This document shows, in pieces, positions 17,483 to 26,485 of a DNA stretch of 64,000 bases. Both the position numbers and the translations under genes were made by a program. The notes beneath the pieces are model-generated. The model was not told the origin of the DNA. It did not search any database and saw nothing but the letters and a program-made list of their open reading frames with translations. This DNA is from Piscinibacter sp047600445. GTDB taxonomy: Bacteria > Pseudomonadota > Gammaproteobacteria > Burkholderiales > Burkholderiaceae_C. Within the stretch, counting starts at the first letter, position 1; each line of letters begins with the position of its first letter. The stretch spans positions 310,001-374,000 of the forward strand of contig NZ_JASGKT010000002.1 in the NCBI RefSeq assembly GCF_047600445.1. The letters run 5' to 3'.

Positions 17483-18277
17483 TCACCCCGCCGCGCGCGC
17501 CGCGTTCACCACGCGCTCGACCTCGGCGCGGATGTCGACGCGCTGGCCGAGGCGGATGAAGTCGGCGACGAAGCGCGTCGCCGGGCGGTGGTAGAGCGCG
17601 GCGGGTTCGTCCCACTGCTCGAGCCGGCCGCCGTGCATCACGCCGATCCGCTCGCCGACCGCGAAGGCTTCGAGCTGGTCGTGCATCACGAACAGCGCCG
17701 TCGTGCCGGTGCGCTTCAGGATCGCGCGCAGCTCCAGCGCGAGGCGCTCGCTCAGCTCGACGTCCAGGCTGGAGAAGGGCTCGTCGAGCAGCAGCAGGCG
17801 CGGCTTGGGCGCCAGCGCGCGCGCCAGCGCGATGCGCTGCTGCTGGCCGCCGGAGAGCTGGTGCGGCGCGCGCTGCGCGGCCTGCGCCAGGCCGACCAGC
17901 TCGAGCACCTCGGCGGTGCGAGCGCGCCGCTCGGCGCCGGGCAGGTGGCGGATGCCGAAATCGACGTTGGCCTGCACGCTCAGGTGCGGGAACAGCGCGT
18001 AGTCCTGGAACACCATGCCGACGCGGCGCGCTTCCGGCGCGACGTGCGCGCCGGAAGCGGCGTCGGCCAGCACTTCGCCGTCGATCGTGATGCGGCCGGC
18101 GGCCAGCCGCTCCAGCCCGGCCACCGCGCGCAGCAGCGAGGTCTTGCCGCAGCCCGAGGGGCCGATCAGCACGCCGATGCCGCCGCGCGGCAGCGTCAGC
18201 GAGACGTCCCGCACCGCGGCCCGGGCGGCGCCGCTGCCCGGGTAGACGACGCTGGCGTGCTCGACCGCGAGAAACAT
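17483..18277 (-). CDS. ABC transporter ATP-binding protein (iron/FbpC-like)
   Basis: A 264-aa ATPase: Walker A GPSGCGKTS, Q-loop VFQDYALFPH, signature LSGGQQQR, Walker B LLLLDEP, then the H-loop VMHDQ. The CUT1/FbpC/PotA style of the Q-loop (QDYALFPHL) fits metal or polyamine importers. It is about 85 residues shorter than typical FbpC/PotA proteins and lacks the C-terminal TOBE regulatory domain; it ends shortly after ATRFVADFI. ATG 18277 gives the normal family N-terminus. The permease gene is divergent 67 bp away, an unusual layout because these genes are normally in one operon. No substrate-binding protein gene is nearby. Confidence 0.88.
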   Translation of the reverse strand: MFLAVEHASVVYPGSGAARAAVRDVSLTLPRGGIGVLIGPSGCGKTSLLRAVAGLERLAAGRITIDGEVLADAASGAHVAPEARRVGMVFQDYALFPHLSVQANVDFGIRHLPGAERRARTAEVLELVGLAQAAQRAPHQLSGGQQQRIALARALAPKPRLLLLDEPFSSLDVELSERLALELRAILKRTGTTALFVMHDQLEAFAVGERIGVMHGGRLEQWDEPAALYHRPATRFVADFIRLGQRVDIRAEVERVVNAARAAG

Positions 18278-18344
18278 CGACCTATGATATCGGCCTCCAA
18301 GAGCGAGAATCGTTTGCAGCGGCCCGCGCCGCGCGAGCCCGCCC

Positions 18345-19973
18345 ATGTCGCGCCTGCTGACCGTCGCCTGCCTGCTGCTCGCCGTTCCCGTGCTCGGGGT
18401 GCTGGGGTCGTGGCTGGCGCTCGACGCCGCCGGCCTCGCGGTGCTGCGCCACCAGTTCGACACCGTGCTGCCCGAGTACGCGCTCAATTCGCTGCTGCTG
18501 GCGCTGGCGGTGGCGGTGGGCGTGGCGCTGGTCGGCGGCGCCACCGCCGCGCTGGTGGCGCTGTTCGAGTTCCCGCTGCGGCGCGTCTTCGAGTGGGCGC
18601 TGCTGCTGCCGCTGGCGATGCCGGCCTACGTGCTGGCCTACGCCGCCACCGATTTCCTGCAATACAGCGGGCCGCTGCAAGGCTGGCTGCGCGAGGCCAG
18701 CGGCGCGCAGGGCGCGCTGTGGCCCGACGTGCGCAGCCTGTGGGGCGCGGCGGCGATGTTCATCCTGTGCCTGTACCCCTACGTCTACCTGCTGACGCGC
18801 GCCGCGCTCGGCGAGCGCGCCGTGCCGCTGATGGAGGCGGCGCGCCTGCTCGGCGCCGGCACGCTGCGCCGCGTGCGCGAGGTGGCGCTGCCGCTGGCGC
18901 GGCCGGCGCTGGCCGCCGGCGTCGCGCTGGCGCTGATGGAGACGCTGGCCGACTACGGCGTCGGCTCCTACTTCGGCCTGTCGACCTTCACCACCGGCAT
19001 CTACAAGGCCTGGCTGGTGATGTTCGACCGCGACGCAGCGGCGCAGCTCGCCTCGCTGCTGCTGGCGCTGGTGGCGCTGCTGCTGTGGATCGAGCAGCGC
19101 GCGCAGAAGCGGCTGCGCTTCGCCGCCGCGCGGCGCGGCGCGCAGCATGCCGCCGAGGCGAGGCCGATCACGCTGCGCGGCGGCCGCGCGGCGCTGGCGC
19201 TGGCGGCCTGCGCGCTGCCGGTGCTGCTCGGCTTCGTGCTGCCGGTGGCCGTGCTGCTGCGGCTGGTGTGGCTGGAGGCGGGGCAGAGCGAGTTCGGCCT
19301 GCCGCTGGCGCGCTTCGCGCAGTGGTCGTGGACCAGCTTCAAGCTCGCCGGCCTGGCCGCGCTGATGGCCACCGCGATCGCGCTGGCGCTCGGCTTCGCG
19401 CTGCGCCTGCGCGACAGCCGCGTGCTGCGCGGCGCCGCGCGCGTGGTCTCGCTCGGCTACGCGGTGCCCGGCGCGGTGATCGCGGTGGGCATCCTGCTGC
19501 CGGTGGGCTGGCTGCAGGCGCATTTCCCGCAGGGCGGCACGACGGCGCTGGTCACCGGCACGCTGTTCGGCCTGATGTACGCCTACCTGGTGCGCTTCTC
19601 GGCGGTGGCGCTGCAATCGGTGGAGGCCGGCTACGCGCGCGTGCCGGCCTCGGTCGACGAGACGGCGCGCATGCTCGGCGCCTCGCGCCGCCGGCTGTTC
19701 GCCGAACTTCACGCGCCGCTGCTGCGCCGCGCCGCGCTGGCGGCGCTGCTGCTGGTGTTCGTCGACGTGATGAAGGAACTGCCCGCCACGCTGGTGCTGC
19801 GCCCCTTCGACAGCGACACGCTGGCGGTGGTGGCCTACCAGTTGGCGCGCGACGAACGCCTCGGCGAGGCGGCGCTGCCGTCGCTGGCGATCGTCGTGGT
19901 GGGGCTGCTGCCCGTGCTGCTGCTGTCGCGCTCGCTGCGGCCGGAGCGCGCGCTCAGCGCCGCGAGTTCATGA
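18345..19973 (+). CDS. ABC transporter permease, fused double domain (FbpB-like)
   Basis: A 542-aa permease with about twelve helices in two BPD_transp_1 domains. Each carries an EAA loop: EAARLLGAGTLRRV...LPLARPALAAG (about residues 165-195) and DETARMLGASRRRL...PLLRRAALAA (about 438-470). Fused permeases of this length are typical of ferric-iron importers (FbpB/SfuB/HitB). It is divergent from the ATPase gene. The 3' end overlaps a convergent 87-codon gene by 20 bp. The partner periplasmic iron-binding protein must be encoded elsewhere. Confidence 0.88.
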   Translation: MSRLLTVACLLLAVPVLGVLGSWLALDAAGLAVLRHQFDTVLPEYALNSLLLALAVAVGVALVGGATAALVALFEFPLRRVFEWALLLPLAMPAYVLAYAATDFLQYSGPLQGWLREASGAQGALWPDVRSLWGAAAMFILCLYPYVYLLTRAALGERAVPLMEAARLLGAGTLRRVREVALPLARPALAAGVALALMETLADYGVGSYFGLSTFTTGIYKAWLVMFDRDAAAQLASLLLALVALLLWIEQRAQKRLRFAAARRGAQHAAEARPITLRGGRAALALAACALPVLLGFVLPVAVLLRLVWLEAGQSEFGLPLARFAQWSWTSFKLAGLAALMATAIALALGFALRLRDSRVLRGAARVVSLGYAVPGAVIAVGILLPVGWLQAHFPQGGTTALVTGTLFGLMYAYLVRFSAVALQSVEAGYARVPASVDETARMLGASRRRLFAELHAPLLRRAALAALLLVFVDVMKELPATLVLRPFDSDTLAVVAYQLARDERLGEAALPSLAIVVVGLLPVLLLSRSLRPERALSAASS

Positions 19974-20217
19974 ATTCCTCGATCAACTCGCCGGGCAGGG
20001 TGTCCAGCGGCGCCTCGCTGACGCGCACGCCGCCGAGCAGTTCGAGCGACGAAGCCAGCCAGCCGTTCTCGCGCGGGTCGACCTTGGTCTTGGCCTCCAC
20101 CGGGGCCGGCGCGGCGACCACCTGGCGCGGGTCGATGTACTCGCCCTGCGGCGCATTGGGCGTGATGCGCCAGACCAGCTTGGCCGGCTGCTGCTTGTTC
20201 GCCGTGAATCGCGCCAT
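19954..20217 (-). CDS. small conserved hypothetical protein
   Basis: 87 aa, no signal peptide or membrane helix. A basic N-terminus (MARFTANKQQPAKLVWRITP) is followed by an Ala/Pro/Val linker and an acidic, leucine-rich C-terminal helix (TLPGELIEEFMNSRR). The gene has a single clear ATG and ordinary codon use for this genome, and lies between the permease gene and tRNA-Arg. I do not recognise a family; the layout resembles small DUF3613/DUF-type cytoplasmic proteins of Burkholderiales but that is a guess. Confidence 0.6.
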   Translation of the reverse strand: MARFTANKQQPAKLVWRITPNAPQGEYIDPRQVVAAPAPVEAKTKVDPRENGWLASSLELLGGVRVSEAPLDTLPGELIEEFMNSRR

Positions 20218-20328
20218 GGTGTACCGCCCCCTGCGGCCGGATGGTGGAAGAGGGTCGGCCGCAGCGGCATGGTACGGCGCCCGGACGATTCCTGCGTTGG
20301 CGAATCCCTAGCTTGAAGTCGGGGATCC

Positions 20329-20403
20329 TGGTCTCGCCGCCAGGACTCGAACCTGGATCTGCCGCTTAGGAGGCGGCTGCACTATCCCTTGTGCTACGGC
20401 GAG
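20329..20403 (-). tRNA. tRNA-Arg (anticodon CCT)
   Basis: On the minus strand the 7-bp acceptor stem CTCGCCG/CGGCGAG closes a complete cloverleaf: D stem GCAC/GTGC, anticodon stem GCCGC/GCGGC with loop CTCCTAA (anticodon CCT, reading AGG), T arm CCAGG-TTCGAGT-CCTGG, discriminator A and an encoded CCA at 20331-20329. It reads a rare arginine codon in such a GC-rich genome. tRNA genes are common integration sites, but no integrase or repeated tRNA 3' end is seen beside it. Confidence 0.97.
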
Positions 20404-20438
20404 AGGCGCGGATTCTCGCATTCCGGCCGGCCAGGATC

Positions 20439-23400
20439 TCAGTTCCAGCGCCAGGTCCAGATCACGTCCAGCGAGCTGTCCTCGCCCGACTGGGCGCGCA
20501 GCGTGAAGCGCTGGGCGATGCGGTAGATGAGCTGCCAGGTGCCGGCGGTGGCGTTCAGGCTGCGCTCGTAGCCGACGTACCAGCGCCGCGACAACTGCTT
20601 GCCGAGCGAGACCACGGTCTCGCGCAGCTCGCCGTCGCTTTGCCGCACCGAGATCTCGTCCAGGCCGATGGTCTTGAGCAGTTCGTCGGTCGGCCCGGGG
20701 TTCTCGCCGGCCAGCAGCGCCAGCGCGGCGCGTTGCAGCAGCGCGGTGTCGGCGCGGCCCAGGCCGTCGCTGGCGCGGCCGAGCACCAGCCACGAGAGCT
20801 TGTCGATGTCGCTCATCTCCGGCTCGGAGAACAGCCGCACGCGCGGGTTCGTCGCGCTGCCGCTGACCTGCACGCCGACGCGCACGTCGAGGTTGGGCCG
20901 CGTCGCCTCGATGTCCAGGCGCGGGTTCTCGGCCGGGCCGTTGAAGACGAGGTTGCCGCGGTCGATCTCCAGCTTCTGGCCGTAGGCGGCGTACGTGCCT
21001 TCGACGGCGCGCACGGTGCCGTCCACGGCCAGCTTGCCGCTCGGCGAAGTGAGTCTCAACTCGCCTTCCAGCCCCGTTTCCAGGCCGCGGCCGCGCAGGC
21101 GCAGCTTGCGGCCGAGGTCGACGCGCAGATCCAGCGCCGGGCTGGGCAGGCGCAGCGGCGTGGCCGCCGCGGCGCCGGCCGGCGGCGGCGGCGCGGCGGC
21201 GTTCGGGTTGCCGGCCGGGCGCCGCACCACCACCACGTCGTCGGAAAGCGTCGGCGCGTCGCTCTTCGAGAAGTCGATCAGGCCTTCGTCGACGTCGAAG
21301 CGGCCGTCGAGCACCATCCGCTCGCGCTCGAGTTGCATCCGCGCGTTGCCGCTGGCGACGATGCGCCGGTCGACGCGGCCCAGCAACTGGAAGCGCTGCG
21401 CCTGCAATTGCAGCCGCGCCTGCGGCGCCGTGCCCAGCACCGCGTCGCCGCTCAGGCTCAGCGAGCCGTCGCCGGCGCGCGCGGTGAAGCGCTCGATGCG
21501 CGCCCGGTCGCCTTGCAGCGCGATCGCGACTTCGCCCTCGCGCACGTTGACGCCTTGCAGGAAGTTGCGCACCGAGAGCTGGCTGCCCTGCATCTCGCCG
21601 GTGTATTCGGGCGCGCCGAAGCGCCCGCCGATGCCGGCCGAGACGCGCAGCGCGCCGCCCAGGCGCCAGCCGGCGGGCACCCAGGTGCCCCAGGTGCCGA
21701 GGTTGGCCACCCGAAGCTCCAGCACGCCCGACACCGGCGTGTCGGGCGCCGGCCAGGTGGCCTGCGGCGAGGTGCGCGCGACGAAGGCGCCGGCCGCCAC
21801 GCCCAGCGTCGATCCGGCCAGGCCCTGCGTGAAGCTCCAGGTGCCGTCGGCCACGTCCAGGCCGAGGCGCAGGTCGCTCAGGCCGAGCGACTGCGTGCCG
21901 GTTTCGTCGGTCACCGTCAGGTCGCCGCGCTCGCGCTCGACCACGATGTCGGCCTTGAAACTCGGCGCGCTGCGCAGCACGAGGTGGCCGCGCAGGCGCA
22001 GGTCGCCGCCCCAGCCGAACTCGGGTTGCAGGCGCTGCAGAAGCGGCGCCACGGCCAGCGGCTCCAGCTCGGCCTGCGCGTCGATCTGCGCGGCCGCGCC
22101 GGGCTGCGCCGCGGCCCAGGCGACGCGGCTCCAGCGCAGCGCGGCGCCGAACACCTCGGCGCGGCCGGGCTGCAGCAGCAGCCGCGCCGGGCCGGCGTCC
22201 AGGCCCAGCACTTCGAGCGCCACGTCGCGCGCGGCCAGCCAGGCGGCGCTCGAGCCGTCCGGACGCGCGTCGACCTGCTGCACGGCGCCACGCCAGCCGG
22301 CTACGGCGCCGGCCGCGCCGCCGACGAAGCCGCCCTGGGCGAGCAGGCGCATGCGCGTCGGCGTCGTGCCGTCGCCCGCCGCCGCGCCGGGCTGCAAGGC
22401 GTCGGCCCAGGCTGGCGGGCGCGCGCTGGTGCTGGCGGCCAGTTCGAGGCGGTGTTCGCGGCCGCTGCCCTGGGCGCGCAGCCGGGCCGACTCGAAGCGC
22501 GCCGCGCCGAGCGCGAGCCCGGCCAGCTCGGCCTCGGCGTCGACCGGCGCGTCCAGCGCCGTGCCGGCCTGCCAGCGCGCCGTGGCGCTGCGCACCTGCA
22601 GGTCGCCGGCGCGCAGCGAGGCGGCGTTCGCCTCGCCGCGCGTGGTCAGCGCCGGCCAGCGGCCACTGGCCTCGGCGCGTGCGTTGAGCGTGCCGGCCAG
22701 TTCGGTGGCGTCGCCGCCCGCCAGCCTGGCCAGCGGGGTCAGGCGCGCCAGCGCGGGGGCGTCCAGCGTCAGCGTCCAGCGGTCGTCGGCGCCGTGGCCC
22801 ATGGCGGCGAGGCGGCCTTGCGCGTCGAGCTTGTTGCCGTCGAGTTCGGCCTGCGCGCTGCCGCGCAGCGCCGTGCCGTCGCCTTGCAGCTCGATGCGGC
22901 CGTGCAGCGGCACGCCGGCCAGCCGGCTGTCGGCGATGTCGAGCGCGGCGCGGCCGCGCAGCGCGGCGAGGCGGTCGAGCGCGGCGCCGGCCGCGCCGGC
23001 CGCATTGGCGCGCGGCAGCGTCAGATCGAACTCGGCGCTGCCGTTGAGCCGGTGCGGCCCGCGCCGCCACGGCGAATCCTCGCGCCCGCGCCACCACAGC
23101 GCCGGGTCGAACTCGGCCAGCGTGGCGCGGCCCTGCGCCTGCCACGCGGCCTCGGGCGCGCTGCGGCTGGCGTGGCCGGCCAGCCGCGCGAGCGCGCCGC
23201 CGCTGGCGGCTTCGGCGCTGCGCAGTTCGATGCGGTCGGCGCCCTTGTCGCGCTGCCATTCGGCGTCGAACTGCGCCCTGGCGGGGCGCTCGCCGCCGCG
23301 CTCGCGCACCGAGCCGCTCAGCTCGGCGCGCGCCGAGATCCGCTGCGCCGCCTCGGCCGGCGCGCTGCCGGCCAGCGTGAGCGGGCCCGACAGCCGCATC

Positions 23401-24647
23401 GCCGGCGCGCGCGCGTCGAGCCGGTCGGGTTGCAGCGCGGCCAGCGTGGCGGCGAGCGTCCAGCCGTCCGGCGCCCAGCGGCCGTGGCCTTGCAGGCGCC
23501 CGGCGGGCTGTCTGGCGTTGCCCAGTTCGGCGTCCAGCGCGCGCAGTTCCAGCGTGCCGGGGTCGTCGGGCCGCGCGCGGGCGTCCAGCGTCAGGCGGCG
23601 CAGCGGCAGGCGGCCTTCGTTCCACAGGCCCGGCGTGGCGTTGTCGAGCGTGGCGCTCAGCTCGGCCGGCTGGTCGGCGGCGCGCGTGCGCGCGGTGGCT
23701 TCGCCGCTCAGGGCAGTGGCTGGCGCGGCGGCATGCAGGGCCGACAGGTCCAGACTCTGGGCGCGTGCGCGCAGCTCGCCCAGCGGCCAGGGTTCGAAGG
23801 GGTGCAGCGTGGCGTCCAGGTCCAGCGTCTGCGCCGGCCGCGGCGGCGCGCCGGGGGCGCCGGCCGGCTCGGCACGCAGCGTGGCTTGCAGGCGCGGCTG
23901 CGCCAGCGCGCCGGCCAGCGTGGCGCGGGCCGACCACTGCGCGTTGGCGATGGCGCCTTCCTGCGTCAACGCGAGCGTGGCGTCCAGCGGCAGCGGCGCG
24001 GCGGTGCCGAGCGAGAGCCCGCCCTGGCCGCGCAGCCGGCCGTAGCGGGCCGACAGGCCCTCCACGCGGTGCCGCGCGCCGTCGTCCGCGCCCAGGTGCA
24101 GCGCGGCGCGCAACTGCGTCAGCGGCGTCTCGCCCAGCGGCGCGGCGGCCAGCGTGCCGACCTCGATCGCGGCGATGTCCAGCGCGAACGGCAGCGCCAG
24201 CGAGGTCGGCGCCTGCGCGGGCGATGGGTCCGGCGCGCCGGGCGTCACCGTGATGCGGTCGGCCGCCAGCCGCGCGATGCGCAGGCGCGGGCGTTCGCCC
24301 CAGGCGAGGTCGAGTTCCAGCCCGCTCCAGCCGGCGCCCTCGGCCAGCACCGAGCCGCCGCGCGGCAGCGCGATGGTCAGGCGCTGCATGCGCAGCTCGC
24401 CGAGCAGCGCGCCGGCCACGCCCTCGGCGCGCAGCCCCGGCACGCGCGCCAGCGCCCAGGCGCTGCCGGCCTCGGTGCGCAGCATCCACAGCGCCGCCGC
24501 CAGCAGCGCCGCGAGCGCGGCGATCGGCACCAGGCCCCAGGCGACCAGGCGCCGTGCGCCCAGCCGCCGCCGCGGAGCCGGCTTTGCCGGTCCGCTGGTG
24601 GCGCCCCCCTGGGGGGGAGTGCCGGAGGCGCTGCGGGGGGGGGCCAT
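20439..24647 (-). CDS. tamB: translocation and assembly module protein TamB
   Basis: A 1402-aa protein. One N-terminal membrane helix (about residues 33-55, VAWGLVPIAALAALLAAALW) anchors a long beta-rich periplasmic body of AsmA/DUF490 repeats, and the conserved TamB C-terminal domain (about 1080-1402) ends in VIWTWRWN. TamB bridges the inner membrane to TamA and supports outer-membrane protein and lipid homeostasis. The start overlaps the tamA stop by one base (TGATG). The first ~28 codons are encoded by a C/G-tract repeat also found between other genes, so the extreme N-terminus (Pro/Gly/Ala/Ser-rich) is probably not ancestral; no better start codon exists downstream before the helix. Confidence 0.92.
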   Translation of the reverse strand: MAPPRSASGTPPQGGATSGPAKPAPRRRLGARRLVAWGLVPIAALAALLAAALWMLRTEAGSAWALARVPGLRAEGVAGALLGELRMQRLTIALPRGGSVLAEGAGWSGLELDLAWGERPRLRIARLAADRITVTPGAPDPSPAQAPTSLALPFALDIAAIEVGTLAAAPLGETPLTQLRAALHLGADDGARHRVEGLSARYGRLRGQGGLSLGTAAPLPLDATLALTQEGAIANAQWSARATLAGALAQPRLQATLRAEPAGAPGAPPRPAQTLDLDATLHPFEPWPLGELRARAQSLDLSALHAAAPATALSGEATARTRAADQPAELSATLDNATPGLWNEGRLPLRRLTLDARARPDDPGTLELRALDAELGNARQPAGRLQGHGRWAPDGWTLAATLAALQPDRLDARAPAMRLSGPLTLAGSAPAEAAQRISARAELSGSVRERGGERPARAQFDAEWQRDKGADRIELRSAEAASGGALARLAGHASRSAPEAAWQAQGRATLAEFDPALWWRGREDSPWRRGPHRLNGSAEFDLTLPRANAAGAAGAALDRLAALRGRAALDIADSRLAGVPLHGRIELQGDGTALRGSAQAELDGNKLDAQGRLAAMGHGADDRWTLTLDAPALARLTPLARLAGGDATELAGTLNARAEASGRWPALTTRGEANAASLRAGDLQVRSATARWQAGTALDAPVDAEAELAGLALGAARFESARLRAQGSGREHRLELAASTSARPPAWADALQPGAAAGDGTTPTRMRLLAQGGFVGGAAGAVAGWRGAVQQVDARPDGSSAAWLAARDVALEVLGLDAGPARLLLQPGRAEVFGAALRWSRVAWAAAQPGAAAQIDAQAELEPLAVAPLLQRLQPEFGWGGDLRLRGHLVLRSAPSFKADIVVERERGDLTVTDETGTQSLGLSDLRLGLDVADGTWSFTQGLAGSTLGVAAGAFVARTSPQATWPAPDTPVSGVLELRVANLGTWGTWVPAGWRLGGALRVSAGIGGRFGAPEYTGEMQGSQLSVRNFLQGVNVREGEVAIALQGDRARIERFTARAGDGSLSLSGDAVLGTAPQARLQLQAQRFQLLGRVDRRIVASGNARMQLERERMVLDGRFDVDEGLIDFSKSDAPTLSDDVVVVRRPAGNPNAAAPPPPAGAAAATPLRLPSPALDLRVDLGRKLRLRGRGLETGLEGELRLTSPSGKLAVDGTVRAVEGTYAAYGQKLEIDRGNLVFNGPAENPRLDIEATRPNLDVRVGVQVSGSATNPRVRLFSEPEMSDIDKLSWLVLGRASDGLGRADTALLQRAALALLAGENPGPTDELLKTIGLDEISVRQSDGELRETVVSLGKQLSRRWYVGYERSLNATAGTWQLIYRIAQRFTLRAQSGEDSSLDVIWTWRWN
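24576..24647. repeat. C/G-tract dispersed repeat (inside tamB 5' end)
   Basis: Contains CCGGCTTTGCCGG (24578-24590), then a run C6-T-G7 and a terminal run of nine G before CCAT. The same modules, in one or the other orientation, recur at 47806-47876, 53401-53452 and 61172-61214. Here it forms the first codons of tamB rather than lying between genes. Confidence 0.6.
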
Positions 24648-26485
24648 CAGAACGCGATGCCGACGCTCAGGTGCATGCGAACGCGCTTGACTTCCTCGCC
24701 GTAGGCGAGGTCGACGCGCAGCGGCCCGACCGGGCTGCGCCAGCGCAGGCCCAGGCCGTAGCCCCAGGCCGGCGTCAGCGCGTTCCAGCGGTTGGCGGCG
24801 TTGCCGGCGTCGACGAACGCCGCCCACCACAGCGAGGGCATGCTGGCCGAGACCGGCCGGGCGATCTCGGCGCTGCCGGTGAACAGCATGCGGCCCGAGC
24901 TGACCTCGCCGTCGACCAGCGGGCCCAGCGTGCGGTAGGCGTAGCCGCGCACCGAGTCGTCGCCGCCGGCGCGGAACATCAGCGTGTCGGGCACGCCCAC
25001 GCGGTCGGCCGCGAAGATCTGCCCGGCCTCGAGGCGCAGGCTGCCGTACCAGGCGCTGCCCAGCGGCCGGTACAGTGTGAGGCGGCCGTAGCCGCGCCCG
25101 AAGGGGCCGTTGTCCAGCGTCGAGTTGCGCGAGCGCCCGATCGCCGATTGCAGCGACAGCGTGTAGCCGTCGGTGGGCAGCAGGATGCTGTCGAGATCGC
25201 GGTAGATCCAGTGGTAGTTGGCCGTCACCGCCTCGCTGCGCGTGCGGCCGGCCGGGTTGTCGACGCGCGCGTGCGTCAGCTCCAGGAAGTAGGTGCGCTC
25301 GATGCGCTGCGAGTCCTGCGTGCGGCCGATCCGCCCCGTCCACGCGGTGCGCACCTCGTCGCCGGTGCTCAGCCGCTCGGCGTGGCCGGCGACGAGGTTG
25401 CGGTACAGGTCGTCGAGCGGATGCGAGATCAGCTCGCCGGTCCACGACTTGAGCGTCGAGCCGATCTCGAACTTGTTGGTCGCCACCCAGTTCAGCCCGA
25501 AGGGCCGGCGGTGGCGGTGCTCCAGCGTCACGCGCGGGCCGGTGTTGGCGCTGACGCCCACGCCCACCGTCGCCTGCTGCAGCGTCAGCTCGTGCACGCG
25601 CACGCGCACCGGCGCGGCGGCGGCCGCGGCCGGGTCGGACAGGTCGGCGTCGAGTTCGACGGTGGCGCTGTCGAACAGCCCGAGCTTGACGATGCGCTCC
25701 TGGTAGTCGAGCAGCAGCTTCTCGCTGTAGGGCTGGCCGGCGGAGAAGGTGGCCAGGCGCCGCACCGCGCTCTCGTCGTAGCGCTCCAGCCCCTCGATGC
25801 GCAACGCGCCGAGGTGGTACAGCGCCGCGCTGTCCAGCGTCACGGCCAGCGCCACCTGGTGGCGCTCGGCATCGACGCGCGCCTCGGTGTCCTTCCACGA
25901 CGCCGCCGGGTAGCCCTCGGCGCGCGCGCGCGCCAGCGTGGCGGTCTTGGCCGACGACCAGGCCGGCTGGCGGAACGCCTCGCCCGGCTGCAGCGGCCAG
26001 CCGCGCCGCAGCGAGGCGAGCAGCGCGGCGGCCTCGGAGCCGGGCTGCTCGGCGAGCGTTTTCAGCTCGCCCTCGACCGCGAAGTCGACACGCTCGACGA
26101 CGCTGCGGGGCCCGGGCTCGACGCGGATCTCGACCACCGGCACGCCGTCGTCGTCCACGCGCCGCACGGCCTGCACCTGCGCCGCGAAGTAGCCCTCGGT
26201 CTCGAGCAGCGCGCGCGCCTGCGCCGGCGCGGCGGCGGTCAGGCGCGTCAGCTCGCTGGCGTCGATGGCCTCGGTGTCGGGTGCGTTCTGGAAGCGCGCC
26301 AGGTCGAGGTACTCGCCCAGCAGCGCCTTCAGCGCGTCGGGCGCGATCACCTCGAGGCGGTAGGCGGCGCGGGCCGGGGCGGCGGCGCCGGCCGAGTCCT
26401 TCGCGGGCTCGTCGCGCGCGCCCTCGAGCGCCGCGCAGCCCGACAGCAGCAGCGCCAGGGCGAGCGCCGCCGCGGCGCGGGTCAT
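24647..26485 (-). CDS. tamA: TamA-like Omp85 outer-membrane protein with lipobox
   Basis: A 612-aa Omp85-family protein: POTRA domains in roughly residues 45-290 and a C-terminal 16-strand bacterial surface antigen barrel (about 300-612), with LMFRAGGDDSVRGYAYRTLG as the conserved barrel element preceding the inward-facing loop and a terminal Phe (SVGIAF). With TamB it forms the translocation and assembly module. Unlike E. coli TamA, the signal peptide ends in a lipobox (LLLSGC, Cys17), suggesting an N-terminally lipidated form as described for TamL in Bacteroidetes. It overlaps the VWA gene by ATGA and tamB by one base. Confidence 0.9.
   Translation of the reverse strand: MTRAAAALALALLLSGCAALEGARDEPAKDSAGAAAPARAAYRLEVIAPDALKALLGEYLDLARFQNAPDTEAIDASELTRLTAAAPAQARALLETEGYFAAQVQAVRRVDDDGVPVVEIRVEPGPRSVVERVDFAVEGELKTLAEQPGSEAAALLASLRRGWPLQPGEAFRQPAWSSAKTATLARARAEGYPAASWKDTEARVDAERHQVALAVTLDSAALYHLGALRIEGLERYDESAVRRLATFSAGQPYSEKLLLDYQERIVKLGLFDSATVELDADLSDPAAAAAAPVRVRVHELTLQQATVGVGVSANTGPRVTLEHRHRRPFGLNWVATNKFEIGSTLKSWTGELISHPLDDLYRNLVAGHAERLSTGDEVRTAWTGRIGRTQDSQRIERTYFLELTHARVDNPAGRTRSEAVTANYHWIYRDLDSILLPTDGYTLSLQSAIGRSRNSTLDNGPFGRGYGRLTLYRPLGSAWYGSLRLEAGQIFAADRVGVPDTLMFRAGGDDSVRGYAYRTLGPLVDGEVSSGRMLFTGSAEIARPVSASMPSLWWAAFVDAGNAANRWNALTPAWGYGLGLRWRSPVGPLRVDLAYGEEVKRVRMHLSVGIAF

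Noticed and set aside
20329..20403. tRNA-Arg as attachment site of an island
   Set aside because: No repeated tRNA 3' end and no integrase nearby; flanking genes have normal composition.
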